DNA of 49,094 bases from Lachnospiraceae bacterium (GCA_017536965.1 JAFWCK010000015.1:1-49094), one strand, 5' to 3'; positions 1 to 8,604 are shown, counted from the stretch's first letter. Notes: generated from the letters alone by a model not told the origin. Translations and numbers: made by a program.

Positions 1-1
1 A

Positions 2-514
2 GAGATTTTTGTCAATTATGATCCGGATCTTCGGATGTTTGCGGAATGGCTCAAGCAGTTATTTGGCGAGAGCGAGGGAAAAGACGGCTACGGCATCTTC
101 CCGGCATCGCTGAACTTTACCTCCGATCTTCACTCCATGGGGCAGATGATCCAGGACGGAGAGCGGAACATTTTTGAAACGATCATTAACATAGAAAATA
201 CACCGCGGGATCTTCCGATTGCAGCTTTTGAAGAAGATTTCGATGGATTTAAATATCTGGAAGGAAAGCCGGTCAGCCTGCTGAATCAGACTGCGTTAGT
301 AGGAACGGCAAACGCACATATTGAGGGCGAGGTTCCGCAGATCCTCTTTTCCATTCCGGACCGCAGTGAGCATTCTTTGGGAGAGCTGTTTTATTTCTTT
401 GAGTTTGCCTGCGGCGTAAGCGCTTATCTGGAAGGCGTCAATCCGTTCAACCAGCCGGGCGTGGAAAGCTATAAGAAAAACATTAAGGAATTATTGAGCA
501 AGTATAAAGATTAA
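2..514 (+). CDS. pgi: Glucose-6-phosphate isomerase, C-terminal part (5' truncated by window edge)
   Basis: Interconverts glucose 6-phosphate and fructose 6-phosphate in cytoplasmic glycolysis. The reading frame is open from base 2, so the gene begins upstream of the window and about 170 C-terminal residues are visible. Diagnostic Pgi stretches are FAEWLKQLFGESEGKDG near the start and GVNPFNQPGVESYKKN near the C-terminus, the latter carrying the conserved region with the catalytic lysine. The internal ATG at 35 is not the true start because Pgi-like sequence (EIFVNYDP) continues upstream of it. It ends convergently against the next gene, overlapping its stop by 4 bases. Confidence 0.95.
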   Translation, partial: EIFVNYDPDLRMFAEWLKQLFGESEGKDGYGIFPASLNFTSDLHSMGQMIQDGERNIFETIINIENTPRDLPIAAFEEDFDGFKYLEGKPVSLLNQTALVGTANAHIEGEVPQILFSIPDRSEHSLGELFYFFEFACGVSAYLEGVNPFNQPGVESYKKNIKELLSKYKD

Positions 515-780
515 TCCTCTTCGATGACCTGGATCTCCAGAAAATCGAACGGAATTTCTTCGATAAAAGAATCGGCGCGGAAGCGTGTTTTGGATACTCG
601 TTTGAAGTCCGAGATATTGCCTTCCAGCCAGATGGGAACACTCAGATCAAATGTATGGCAGATCTCCGCAAGCCCGTCCATGACTTTGCGGGTGCGGTTG
701 ATCGAGGCGTCATCACAGACATACACGTGATCACGCAGCATCTTATTATTGCGATAGAGTTTTCCCCATAACCGAAACAT
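511..780 (-). CDS. Conserved hypothetical small protein
   Basis: An 89-residue protein of unknown function, mostly charged, with no membrane segment or signal peptide. The frame extends upstream to a TTG at 816, but an ATG at 780 is preferred because a good promoter (TTGAAC, 18 bp, TACAAT) lies inside that extension. With that promoter, transcription would start on or next to the ATG at 780, giving a leaderless or nearly leaderless message, and no Shine-Dalgarno is visible before either start. The composition looks like a real protein rather than a shadow frame, and it is the only credible gene here. Its 3' end overlaps the stop of the convergent pgi. I do not recognise a named domain. Confidence 0.6.
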   Translation of the reverse strand: MFRLWGKLYRNNKMLRDHVYVCDDASINRTRKVMDGLAEICHTFDLSVPIWLEGNISDFKRVSKTRFRADSFIEEIPFDFLEIQVIEED

Positions 781-786
781 GTGTGC

Positions 787-816
787 ATTGTAACACAGGC
801 GGCAAAAGCAGTTCAA
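787..816 (-). promoter_or_regulatory. Sigma-70-type promoter for the small hypothetical gene
   Basis: On the minus strand, TTGAAC (811-816) and TACAAT (787-792) are separated by 18 bp. The predicted transcription start falls at about 780, which coincides with the ATG. Confidence 0.5.
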
Positions 817-835
817 GGGGACAAAAGGAGAAGAA

Positions 836-1561
836 GTGCGTATGGATGAAAAGATTCTGAAACTGAAAGAATGGGTGGATCAGAGCGACAACATCGTATT
901 CTTCGGCGGTGCCGGTGTTTCCACCGAAAGCAACATCCCGGATTTCAGGAGCGTGGACGGATTATATAATCAGGAATATGATTATCCGCCGGAAACGATC
1001 CTGAGCCATACCTTTTTCATGCGGAATCCGGAAGAGTTTTACCGGTTTTATAAAAACAAGATGCTACTTCTGGACGCCAAGCCGAATGCCGCTCATTTAA
1101 AACTGGCGGAACTGGAAGCAAAAGGAAAGCTGAAAGCAGTCGTAACGCAGAATATCGACGGACTGCATCAGGCGGCCGGCAGCAAAGTGGTTTATGAACT
1201 GCATGGAAGCGTGCACCGGAATTACTGCATGAAATGCGGGAAGTTCTTCGGGCCGGAATATATAGCAGCAGCAGAGGGCGTTCCGCACTGCGATGCCTGC
1301 GGAGGCATGATCAAGCCGGACGTAGTGCTGTATGAGGAAGGCCTGGATCAGGAAGTGATCGAGGGCGCTGTGACAGCAATCTCTCGTGCAGACGTTCTGA
1401 TCATCGGCGGCACAAGTCTGGTCGTTTATCCGGCAGCCGGCCTGATTGATTATTATAGAGGCAATAAACTGGTCCTGATCAACAAAAGCTCAACACCAAG
1501 GGATAGGATCGCGGACCTGATCATAAATGATAGTATTGGAAAAGTCTTCTCAGAAATATAA
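836..1561 (+). CDS. cobB: Sir2-family NAD-dependent protein deacylase
   Basis: Cytoplasmic sirtuin that removes acyl groups from protein lysines using NAD. Visible family motifs in order are GAGVSTESNIPDFRS (NAD-binding, about residues 25-39), TQNIDGLH (about 104-111), the catalytic His in ELHGS, two CxxC pairs (CMKCG and CDACGG) that make the zinc ribbon, and GGTSLVVYPA. At 241 residues it has the usual bacterial length. The frame can start at GTG 836 (AGGAG 5 nt upstream) or ATG 842 (11 nt); the difference is two residues. It is followed after 11 bp by the coiled-coil gene and may be cotranscribed. In a butyrate/acetyl-phosphate-handling anaerobe, deacylation of proteins is a plausible role. 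Confidence 0.93.
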   Translation: MRMDEKILKLKEWVDQSDNIVFFGGAGVSTESNIPDFRSVDGLYNQEYDYPPETILSHTFFMRNPEEFYRFYKNKMLLLDAKPNAAHLKLAELEAKGKLKAVVTQNIDGLHQAAGSKVVYELHGSVHRNYCMKCGKFFGPEYIAAAEGVPHCDACGGMIKPDVVLYEEGLDQEVIEGAVTAISRADVLIIGGTSLVVYPAAGLIDYYRGNKLVLINKSSTPRDRIADLIINDSIGKVFSEI

Positions 1562-1572
1562 AGGAGGAAGTT

Positions 1573-2670
1573 ATGGATAATACGTTTTTAGAAGGCGGAA
1601 TTGAAAACCTGGAAAAGGTCAAGGAAAAACTCCGGGAAGAAAGCGGAAAGCAGGAAGCTTTTAACGCGGCAGAGGCTGAGCTGAAAGCAAAACAGAAAGA
1701 TCTGGAAAACCAGAAAAAGTACATGACGGACAAGATTGCTACCGCGACCAAGGAACGCAGAGCAGAGCTGAAAAAACAGCATGACGAACAGGTCGATGCA
1801 GTAGCAAAAGAACTGAAGGAAGCTGAAAAAAGGAGAAAAGATGCAAAGGCAAGTGCTGTCAGCGAAAGAATGAAAAATGAAACGGCTGATCTGGTCGCAC
1901 AGAACGAAGGTTTTAAGAAAGCCAATGCAGAATTATTCCGGGCAAACAAAGTACCGGCATTTTGTAACACGGAATTATATTATTCCCTGTTTGCGCCGAA
2001 GACCGGAAAGAATTTCATCTTCTTTATCATTACGGTTATTGTGACCCTGGGCCTGATCCCGAACATCATCTGCCTGCTGATCAAATCAGACCAGCTGATC
2101 TTAAAGATCCTGGTTTACATGGCAATCGTCATTTTCTTTGCTGCTATTTACTTTGTAATCTTTGCAACAACCAGAGGAAAAGGCAGAGGAGCGGCAATTG
2201 AACAAGGCCGTCTGAATATGGATCAGATTGAAAAGAACAACAAAGAGATCAAAAAGATCCAGCACGGCATCAAGACCGATAAAGATGAATCTCTTTACGG
2301 CCTGGAGGAATATGACGCCCAGATCAGTGAATTCCAGAGTTCTCTGGAAAGCAAGATTACAGAGCGTGATGAAGCACTGAAAGTCTTTGATGAGGAAACA
2401 TCCCTTTCCATCAAAGATGAGATTGAAAAAGAAAACATTCCTGTCATCGAGCAGATGGAAGCAGAATTGTCAGAGATGGAGAATGGCCTGAATGCACAAA
2501 AAGCAGAAGTGGTCAGTCTGGGCGAGGAGATCTCCAATTCTTATGGTGTCTTCCTGGGCAAGAAGAATATGAGTGAAGAGCGGATCGATAAAATGATCGG
2601 CTTAATGCAGGAGGGCAAGGCCGAAACCATCATGCAGGCACTGGATCAGATTAACGGCGAAATCAAATAA
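1573..2670 (+). CDS. Coiled-coil membrane protein of unknown function
   Basis: 365 residues. Residues 1 to about 125 are highly charged and heptad-like (a long predicted coiled coil), followed by two hydrophobic segments near 149-170 and 178-198, then another Glu/Lys-rich coiled coil to the C-terminus. No catalytic motif is visible. A strong AAGGAGG precedes the ATG. The stop overlaps the next ATG by one base (TAATG), so translation of the DUF5711 protein is probably coupled to it. The architecture suggests a membrane-anchored scaffold with both coiled coils on the same side, but I do not recognise a named family. Confidence 0.8.
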   Translation: MDNTFLEGGIENLEKVKEKLREESGKQEAFNAAEAELKAKQKDLENQKKYMTDKIATATKERRAELKKQHDEQVDAVAKELKEAEKRRKDAKASAVSERMKNETADLVAQNEGFKKANAELFRANKVPAFCNTELYYSLFAPKTGKNFIFFIITVIVTLGLIPNIICLLIKSDQLILKILVYMAIVIFFAAIYFVIFATTRGKGRGAAIEQGRLNMDQIEKNNKEIKKIQHGIKTDKDESLYGLEEYDAQISEFQSSLESKITERDEALKVFDEETSLSIKDEIEKENIPVIEQMEAELSEMENGLNAQKAEVVSLGEEISNSYGVFLGKKNMSEERIDKMIGLMQEGKAETIMQALDQINGEIK

Positions 2671-3851
2671 TGCCTGAAAAGAAACACAGAAAACACATTC
2701 CGCCAAGTGCAGGACAATATTCTATCAATCGGAAACGGAGAAGGAAGAGGCTGACGATCATCCTGACGATTGTAGCTGTCATTCTTTTGGGTGCCGGCGC
2801 ATTTGCCTACTTCTATTTCCGGACGTTTGACAATTTCAGTGTCGTTACTTCGCTGGATCTGGCAAATGCGGATGAGCAGACGATCATTGTCCCATACAAC
2901 CGAGGATTCATGCGCTGTTCCTGTGAAGGCGTGACCTATTTTGATAAAAAAGGAATTCTCTGGGCAGAAAGCTTTGAGATGACACAGCCGGTCACGGCAT
3001 CCTGCGGCTCCTATTTTGCAGCTGCTGATATGAAAGGAAAGGATGTTTATCTGTATGATGTGAGCGGCCTTTGCAATCGGGTCACACTGGGTCATCCTAT
3101 TACAGATCTGGAAGTGTCCGAGCAGGGGGTCATTGCGGCAGCCACCAGCGAAAGTGATTCTAATTTCATAGAAGTTGTAGACAAGGACGGAAACGAACTG
3201 GTCACAGCAAAGAGCGTCTTTTCCTCCAGCGGATATTTGACCGATATCGCGCTATCCAATGACGGCTCCAAGCTGGTTGCACTCTATGTTTATGTCAGTG
3301 AAGGAACGCTGGAATCCAAAGCAGTCTTCTATGATTTCTCTCACGGAAACGGTGGAGAAGATATGGTGGTTGGCGGATTCAATCAGTACCAGGGAACCAT
3401 TTTAACGACCGCGAAATTTATGTCCGGTGGAAAAGTCTGCGTGGTAGGGGATAACGCCCTTACAATTTATAACTTCCAGGGGACACCTTCTATTGTAGCG
3501 GAGAATCTGAGTCTGGATGTCCAGATCCAGAATCTGTTTTTTGATGAAAGACACATCGGCATGATCGCAGAAGATGAAATGAACGAACACAGTTATGTGC
3601 TGAAGATCTATAACCTGCAGGGTAAGGAAATATTGAACCGCGGTTTTGACTTTGCATTTAATAAAGCCACTTTTACCGGCGGCGGAGTTGTGGTATATTC
3701 CGCCAATGATCTGGAAATGTTCAGCTATACCGGCGTGCAGAAGTGCTCGCTTACGCTGGACGAGCGGATCATGGCAATCTGTACCTGCGGCAATGAGCGG
3801 GATCTGGTATATGGTTCCGCAGTGGATACCGAGTTTATCAGACTGAAATAA
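2670..3851 (+). CDS. DUF5711-family membrane-anchored beta-propeller-like protein
   Basis: 393 residues: a basic N-terminus (KKHRKH, NRKRRRKR), one transmembrane segment at about residues 29-50, then a long extracytoplasmic domain of repeating beta-rich blades (VYLYDVSG, ALTIYNFQG, LKIYNLQGK), as in WD/PQQ-like propellers. The type II anchor without a cleavage site and the repeats match the DUF5711 family, which often sits next to cvpA in Clostridia. The gene is translationally coupled to the preceding coiled-coil gene and is 19 bp upstream of cvpA. Molecular function is unknown; an envelope role is inferred from topology. Confidence 0.8.
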   Translation: MPEKKHRKHIPPSAGQYSINRKRRRKRLTIILTIVAVILLGAGAFAYFYFRTFDNFSVVTSLDLANADEQTIIVPYNRGFMRCSCEGVTYFDKKGILWAESFEMTQPVTASCGSYFAAADMKGKDVYLYDVSGLCNRVTLGHPITDLEVSEQGVIAAATSESDSNFIEVVDKDGNELVTAKSVFSSSGYLTDIALSNDGSKLVALYVYVSEGTLESKAVFYDFSHGNGGEDMVVGGFNQYQGTILTTAKFMSGGKVCVVGDNALTIYNFQGTPSIVAENLSLDVQIQNLFFDERHIGMIAEDEMNEHSYVLKIYNLQGKEILNRGFDFAFNKATFTGGGVVVYSANDLEMFSYTGVQKCSLTLDERIMAICTCGNERDLVYGSAVDTEFIRLK

Positions 3852-3870
3852 GATCGGAAAGGAAAAAACA

Positions 3871-4593
3871 ATGAGCACGGCGGCATGGATCGCTACAGTA
3901 GTCGTTATAATAATACTGGTTCTTTTCTTCTTCTACGGATTAAGGAGAGGTTTTTTAAAGATCGTCCTGACAACCCTGGCATTGATCGTAACGATCGTGG
4001 CAGCAGGCCTTTTGGCACCGCATCTTTCCAAGTGGCTGGGCACGACCTTCATCGGCACCGGCATTGAAAAATCCATTGATTCCTACATGGATAAAAAGAT
4101 CGATAAGCAGTCAGAAGCACTGGTGAATAAGACAAAGGAGATGCAGGAAACCGTGATCGATAAACTGCCTCTTCCTAAGTTTTTAATGAAGGATATCAGC
4201 AAAAAGAATGAAGCGTCACAGTACAAGCTGCTGGATGTAAGCACGTTTAAAGAGTATATCAGCAAACGTCTCAGCAATATTATACTGCAGGCAATCTCTT
4301 ATATTATTCTTCTGATCGTGATCTATGCAGTGCTGCGGATCATACTTAAGATAGTTGGAGTGATTGGAAAGATTCCTATTATTGGCGGGATCAACCGGCT
4401 GCTTGGAGGCATCCTTTGCCTGGTTGAAGGACTGCTGATCCTCTGGTGTCTCTGCTTCCTGATCACAGCTCTTTCCGGAACTGCTTTTGGAGAAAGTGTT
4501 CTGAAGGTGATCAATGAGAGTCCGGTCCTGAAGCTGATCTATGACAACAATATGCTGGGGATGCTTGTCAGTTCGGTTTTTAAGGCGTCATAA
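3871..4593 (+). CDS. CvpA-family membrane protein
   Basis: 240 residues with hydrophobic segments at about 5-25, 30-50, 133-158 and 172-200. These enclose a central soluble stretch rich in Lys/Glu. The N-terminal FFFYGLRRGFLKI and the Gly-rich IPIIGGINRLLGGILCLVEG are typical of CvpA (colicin V production protein) family members, which are multi-pass inner-membrane proteins. It is the last gene of the coiled-coil/DUF5711/CvpA set and is followed by a strong intrinsic terminator. Confidence 0.85.
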   Translation: MSTAAWIATVVVIIILVLFFFYGLRRGFLKIVLTTLALIVTIVAAGLLAPHLSKWLGTTFIGTGIEKSIDSYMDKKIDKQSEALVNKTKEMQETVIDKLPLPKFLMKDISKKNEASQYKLLDVSTFKEYISKRLSNIILQAISYIILLIVIYAVLRIILKIVGVIGKIPIIGGINRLLGGILCLVEGLLILWCLCFLITALSGTAFGESVLKVINESPVLKLIYDNNMLGMLVSSVFKAS

Positions 4594-4609
4594 TAATTGC
4601 AGATTCTGC

Positions 4610-4639
4610 AGCCCCCTGTTTTACAGGGGGCTTTTTTTA
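4610..4639 (+). terminator. Intrinsic terminator after cvpA
   Basis: A 10-bp perfect stem, AGCCCCCTGT / ACAGGGGGCT, with a 3-nt loop, followed by seven T residues. Confidence 0.95.
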
Positions 4640-4679
4640 TTGTGCAGACTTGCACAATTGCCATATACATTTCTATAAA
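4640..4679 (+). promoter_or_regulatory. Promoter and candidate palindromic operator of the hydrogenase operon
   Basis: TTGTGCA-GACT-TGCACAA (4640-4657) is a perfect palindrome with 7-bp arms. Its right half contains TTGCAC (4650-4655), which with TATAAA at 4674-4679 (18-bp spacer) makes a plausible promoter, so a protein bound to the palindrome would cover the -35 box. A closely similar palindrome covers the -35 of the PucR gene near 10.3 kb. Operator function is inferred from position and symmetry. Confidence 0.5.
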
Positions 4680-4765
4680 CATTCAATAATCAAAACCATT
4701 TTGCTTCCTCATACAATGATATTACCTAAAAAAGGAGAAGAACAAACAAGCACAAGAGACAGCGA

Positions 4766-4796
4766 GGGCGCCTCCAGGAAACTCCTGGGAATGCCC
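4766..4796 (+). other. Structured leader of the hydrogenase mRNA
   Basis: Between promoter and ATG lies a two-part hairpin: GGGC (4766-4769) with GCCC (4793-4796) outside, and CCAGGA (4774-4779) with TCCTGG (4783-4788) around a 3-nt loop. It ends about 10 nt before the AAGGAGG site. It has no T-tract, so it is not a terminator. It may affect mRNA stability or translation; no known riboswitch class is recognised. Confidence 0.4.
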
Positions 4797-4816
4797 GCAA
4801 AAAGTAAGGAGGAAGT

Positions 4817-6562
4817 ATGTTGCAGATTACAATCAATGGAAATCCGATTACTGCACGGGAAGGAGCAACGATTTACGAAGCTGCTTTCGAGGATAAGTAT
4901 GCCAGAACACAGTTCGACACAGATATCTTATCCTTGCAGTATTTCAAAGGATTACAGGAAAAAGATGACAGCGGACTGTGTATCGTGGAAGTTCCGGGAA
5001 AAGGGATCGTGAACGCTCTGGATACGACAGTCGAAGATGGGATGGCAATTTTAACAAAATCTGCCGAAGTAAGAGAAAGACAGGCAAAAGCTCTGCAGGA
5101 AATCTTGGATCATCACGACAGAGACTGCAGAAACTGCAGCCGTACAGGCAACTGTGAACTGCAGGATGTTCAGTACTCTCTCCGTATGACAAAGAAACCA
5201 GACAAAGAACCTATAGCGCCGGTTATCACTGATGGAATCATCGTCCGTGATAACAATAAGTGTATCCGCTGCGGCCGTTGTGTTGCTGCATGTGAAAAAT
5301 ATCAGGGAATCGGAGCTATCAAAATGGAAGGTGAAGGAATGAGCGGAAAAGTCGTTCCTTCCAAAGGTGCAACACTGATCGAAAGCGGCTGTGTTGGCTG
5401 CGGTCAGTGTATTACAGTATGTCCGGTCGGGGCCCTTCATGAGCGTGATGATGTGGCAGAAGTGTTAAGTCTTGTTAAAGATCCGGATAAGTATGTTGTG
5501 ATCCAGGCAGCACCGTCTGTTCGCGCTGGCATTTCCGAAGCATTTGGTTATCCAATCGGATCAGGAACAAAAGGAAAATTAGCAGCGGCACTCAGAAAAG
5601 TTGGATTTGACAGGGTATTTGATACCGTATTCTCTGCAGACCTGACAATAATGGAAGAGGCAAACGAGCTTGTTGAAAGAATCAAAAGCGGTGGTAAACT
5701 TCCAATGTTCACTTCCTGCTGCCCGGGATGGATCAATTATTGCGAAACTTTCCAGCCGGATTTTCTGGATAACTTATCTTCCTGCAAATCTCCACAGCAG
5801 ATGTTCGGTGCAATGGTAAAGACTTTCCTTTCTGAAAAGGAAGGCATTCCGGCAGAAAAGATCATTGTTGTCAGTACGATGCCTTGTACAGCAAAGAAGA
5901 GAGAGCTTGCAAGAGATCATCAGAATGCAGCTGGTGTTCCGGATGTTGATTATTCCCTTACAACACGTGAAGTAGCCCGCATGATCCTTCAGTGCGGCAT
6001 CTCCTTCCCTGGTCTGGAAGACGAGGCCTTTGATGCACCTCTGGGAATCGGTTCCGGTGCAGGCACAATCTTCGGTGCAACTGGTGGTGTCATGGAAGCA
6101 GCTCTCAGAACAGCAAACGACTGGCTGAATGGAACAGAACAGGATGAGATCGATTTCACAGAAGTGCGTGGCGTAAACGGAGTGAAAGAAGCTACCTATA
6201 ATGTAGGCGGCGTCACACTTAGAGTTGCAGCAGTCAGCGGCCTTGATAATGCAGGAAAACTGCTGGAGAAGATCCGCTCCGGCGAAGTGCAGTATGACTT
6301 TGTTGAGTTTATGGCATGCCCGGGCGGCTGTGTAAATGGCGGCGGACAGCCTCAGCAGAAAGCTAAAGTTCGAATGATCGATGATATCCGAGCAGAACGT
6401 GCGATGACACTGTATCGTCTGGATAAGAGTGATATGTTACGGAAATCTCATGAGAATCCGGAGATCAAGGAACTTTACGCAACATTCCTGGGCGAGCCGG
6501 GAAGTGAAAAGGCACACGCATACCTGCATACAAAGTATCAGGCGAAAGGAGAGGCAAAATGA
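4817..6562 (+). CDS. [FeFe]-hydrogenase catalytic subunit with degenerate N-terminal 2Fe-2S domain
   Basis: Reversible H2 oxidation/proton reduction in the cytoplasm. All three H-cluster loops are intact: TSCCPGW (Cys301-302), MPCTAKKRE (Cys357) and EFMACPGGCVNGGGQP (Cys501, Cys505). Upstream are two [4Fe-4S] ferredoxin motifs (CIRCGRCVAACEK and CVGCGQCITVCPVG) and the His-Cys cluster motif HDRDCRNCSRTGNC. The N-terminal domain has the fold signature of the NuoG-type 2Fe-2S domain, but only Cys55 of the four ligands remains: Gln41, Ser52 and Leu68 occupy the other three positions. At 581 residues it is close to monomeric clostridial hydrogenases. The ATG at 4817 follows AAGGAGG. Its stop overlaps the ferredoxin start by 4 bases. 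No NADH-binding partner (HydB-like) is nearby, so electrons probably pass to the downstream ferredoxin and flavoprotein. Confidence 0.93.
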   Translation: MLQITINGNPITAREGATIYEAAFEDKYARTQFDTDILSLQYFKGLQEKDDSGLCIVEVPGKGIVNALDTTVEDGMAILTKSAEVRERQAKALQEILDHHDRDCRNCSRTGNCELQDVQYSLRMTKKPDKEPIAPVITDGIIVRDNNKCIRCGRCVAACEKYQGIGAIKMEGEGMSGKVVPSKGATLIESGCVGCGQCITVCPVGALHERDDVAEVLSLVKDPDKYVVIQAAPSVRAGISEAFGYPIGSGTKGKLAAALRKVGFDRVFDTVFSADLTIMEEANELVERIKSGGKLPMFTSCCPGWINYCETFQPDFLDNLSSCKSPQQMFGAMVKTFLSEKEGIPAEKIIVVSTMPCTAKKRELARDHQNAAGVPDVDYSLTTREVARMILQCGISFPGLEDEAFDAPLGIGSGAGTIFGATGGVMEAALRTANDWLNGTEQDEIDFTEVRGVNGVKEATYNVGGVTLRVAAVSGLDNAGKLLEKIRSGEVQYDFVEFMACPGGCVNGGGQPQQKAKVRMIDDIRAERAMTLYRLDKSDMLRKSHENPEIKELYATFLGEPGSEKAHAYLHTKYQAKGEAK

Positions 6563-6834
6563 GAATAAGTGATTTACAGGACGATCCTCGTCGTATGAAT
6601 AAAGTAACTGTCGATCCGGATCTGTGCATGGGATGTATGAAATGTATCAGAACCTGCTGCTATGACGTATATGAGTGGGACCCGGTAGAGAAAATGTCTA
6701 CAGCAGCATATCCGGAAGAGTGCGCATCCTGCTATCAGTGCATGTATTTCTGCCCGGCAGGAGCAATCAAAGTGGAAGAAGCAGAACTGTCATTTTATGA
6801 TCAGTTATATGATCCGCTTGGAATGAACGATTAG
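6559..6834 (+). CDS. 2x[4Fe-4S] ferredoxin-type subunit (AprB/FrdB-like)
   Basis: A 91-residue electron carrier with two complete Cx2Cx2Cx3C motifs: CMGCMKCIRTC near residue 24 and CASCYQCMYFCP near residue 55. The ATG overlaps the hydrogenase stop (ATGA), with AGGAGAGG just upstream, indicating coupled translation. The flavoprotein gene begins 13 bp downstream. The gene order suggests it wires the hydrogenase to the flavoprotein, as AprB does for AprA in APS reductase; that function is inferred. A paralogue sits at 41.9 kb before a second flavoprotein. Confidence 0.9.
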   Translation: MRISDLQDDPRRMNKVTVDPDLCMGCMKCIRTCCYDVYEWDPVEKMSTAAYPEECASCYQCMYFCPAGAIKVEEAELSFYDQLYDPLGMND

Positions 6835-6847
6835 GAGGAATAAGAAT

Positions 6848-8560
6848 ATGGAAAATAAAAGAATCACATATACAACAGATGTCCTGGTCGTAGGCGGAGG
6901 TCTCGGCGGCGCAATCATGGCACAGAAGCTTCATATGCTGAAACCGGATGTTAAGATTACGGTCATGGAAAAAGGCTATTTCGGCTATACTGGTCAGACA
7001 ACAAAAGCCGGCCATGGAATGTGCATGCTCTCTCCGGAAGCAGGGGATGATATTTATGCAATGTGTAAAGAGCAGATAGAGCATAACCCATACGGAACGT
7101 ATCTGAATGATCAGGATTATCTGCTGGAATACCAAAAGGAGCAGTACACTTATATTCAGGAACTCGAGCGCATGGGTGGTAAGTTCTCCCATGAATTAGA
7201 TGGTTCTTTACATCATCATCATGAATTTGAAGGCAAGAAGATCTCAGCAGTTCAGATTGATGTTGACTTCATGACACCATTCTGCAAGCAGGTTATGGCA
7301 GGCGGCGCACAGATCTTAGAGCGGACCTATTTTACCGATCTTCTGACAAACAATGGTGAAGTTGTTGGTGCTGTTGGTTTTAATCTGGACACGACAGACT
7401 TTATTGTCGTAAGAGCAAAAGAAGTTGTTCTTGCCATGAATGAGTTTAACCCATCCTGCAGAGATATGTTCTATGCACCGGCAACCGGTTATGCAGCTGC
7501 ATATGAAGCAGGCGCACAGCTCCGCAACGTGGAGCACCTGACGGAGTGGGATCTTGTTTACAGAAATACAGGAAACTTCCTTTACGGCGTACATTGGGTC
7601 GTAAGCAACAGCAAAGGGGAGAACATTTTCCGGAAATACAATTCACAATCTGTAGAAGAGTTAGATGTTACATTGATCCGTGGTATGGCAAAAGAGCTGG
7701 AGATGGGCAATGGTCCTCTGGTAGCAGATTTCACACAGCTTCCTAAGGTAAATGAAGGTGCAGATGGCTTCTTCCATGGTATTGAAATGAAACAGAGAGT
7801 CGACCTGGATGAGTTTATCCGCGGATATCAGAACATCGATTTAAATAACCCGAAACCGGAAGTATCTGTATCCTACCGTGTCAGCATCCGTTCCTTAAGG
7901 ATCGACGTGGAAGGCAAGACTTCAGTTCCTCATCTTTGGGGTCTGGGACAGATGACCACAGCCGGTTCTGCACACGGTAGCTGGGTACATGGCGATGGAC
8001 TTGGCGTTGCTGCAAAGACAGGTCTGATGACTGCAAAAGCAATGGCAAAATATATTGATGATGCAGAACTTGGTGAGATCAATGAAGAGCAGGTGGAATT
8101 CTTCCGCAAGAGGATCTATGAGTCAGCAGAATATAAAGGAGAGTTTCGTCCGGATAACGTGATCCGTTATATCTCCCGTCTGATCAAGAGACCGGAATTC
8201 AGCTTTAACAAAACGGAGGAAAGCATGAACGCTCTGCTTGCAGAGTTACAAGATATCCGCAGCAAATATAAAGACCTGATTCATCTGCCTAAGGTGAACG
8301 GACATTATCTTGCAAAGGCAATCGAACTCCGCACCATGATCGATATGCTGGAAGTAATGTTTGAAGTCTTCAAGGTCAGAAAAGAAAGCCGCGGATGCTT
8401 CAGCCGTTTGGATTACCCGGAGCGAGATGACAAGCATTGGCTGAAATGGGTCATCGTAGATAATAAGAGCGAAGACGGAAAACCTCATATCTTCTTTGAA
8501 CGGATTCCGTTTGAAAGATATCCGTTCAAGCCGGAAGGCTGGCAGGAAATAGAAATGTAA
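6848..8560 (+). CDS. FAD-dependent oxidoreductase of the fumarate reductase / APS reductase alpha family
   Basis: 570 residues. The N-terminus has the dinucleotide-binding GGGLGGAIMAQ (about residues 17-27) with the downstream acidic residue MEKG. The C-terminal RKESRGCFSRLDYPERDDKHWLKW is the family signature seen in SdhA, FrdA and AprA, and the region GLGQMTTAGSAHGSWVHGDGLG is the FAD-binding loop. There is no signal peptide or heme motif, so it is cytoplasmic. It is the third gene of the hydrogenase operon and probably reduces an organic acceptor with electrons from H2 or ferredoxin. The real substrate (enoate, aromatic or other) cannot be read from the sequence. It is clearly related to, but not identical with, the flavoprotein at 42.1 kb. 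Confidence 0.88.
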   Translation: MENKRITYTTDVLVVGGGLGGAIMAQKLHMLKPDVKITVMEKGYFGYTGQTTKAGHGMCMLSPEAGDDIYAMCKEQIEHNPYGTYLNDQDYLLEYQKEQYTYIQELERMGGKFSHELDGSLHHHHEFEGKKISAVQIDVDFMTPFCKQVMAGGAQILERTYFTDLLTNNGEVVGAVGFNLDTTDFIVVRAKEVVLAMNEFNPSCRDMFYAPATGYAAAYEAGAQLRNVEHLTEWDLVYRNTGNFLYGVHWVVSNSKGENIFRKYNSQSVEELDVTLIRGMAKELEMGNGPLVADFTQLPKVNEGADGFFHGIEMKQRVDLDEFIRGYQNIDLNNPKPEVSVSYRVSIRSLRIDVEGKTSVPHLWGLGQMTTAGSAHGSWVHGDGLGVAAKTGLMTAKAMAKYIDDAELGEINEEQVEFFRKRIYESAEYKGEFRPDNVIRYISRLIKRPEFSFNKTEESMNALLAELQDIRSKYKDLIHLPKVNGHYLAKAIELRTMIDMLEVMFEVFKVRKESRGCFSRLDYPERDDKHWLKWVIVDNKSEDGKPHIFFERIPFERYPFKPEGWQEIEM

Positions 8561-8604
8561 TCTGACAATATCAGTTACAGTATATTAATAAATCTTCTCC
8601 AAAC

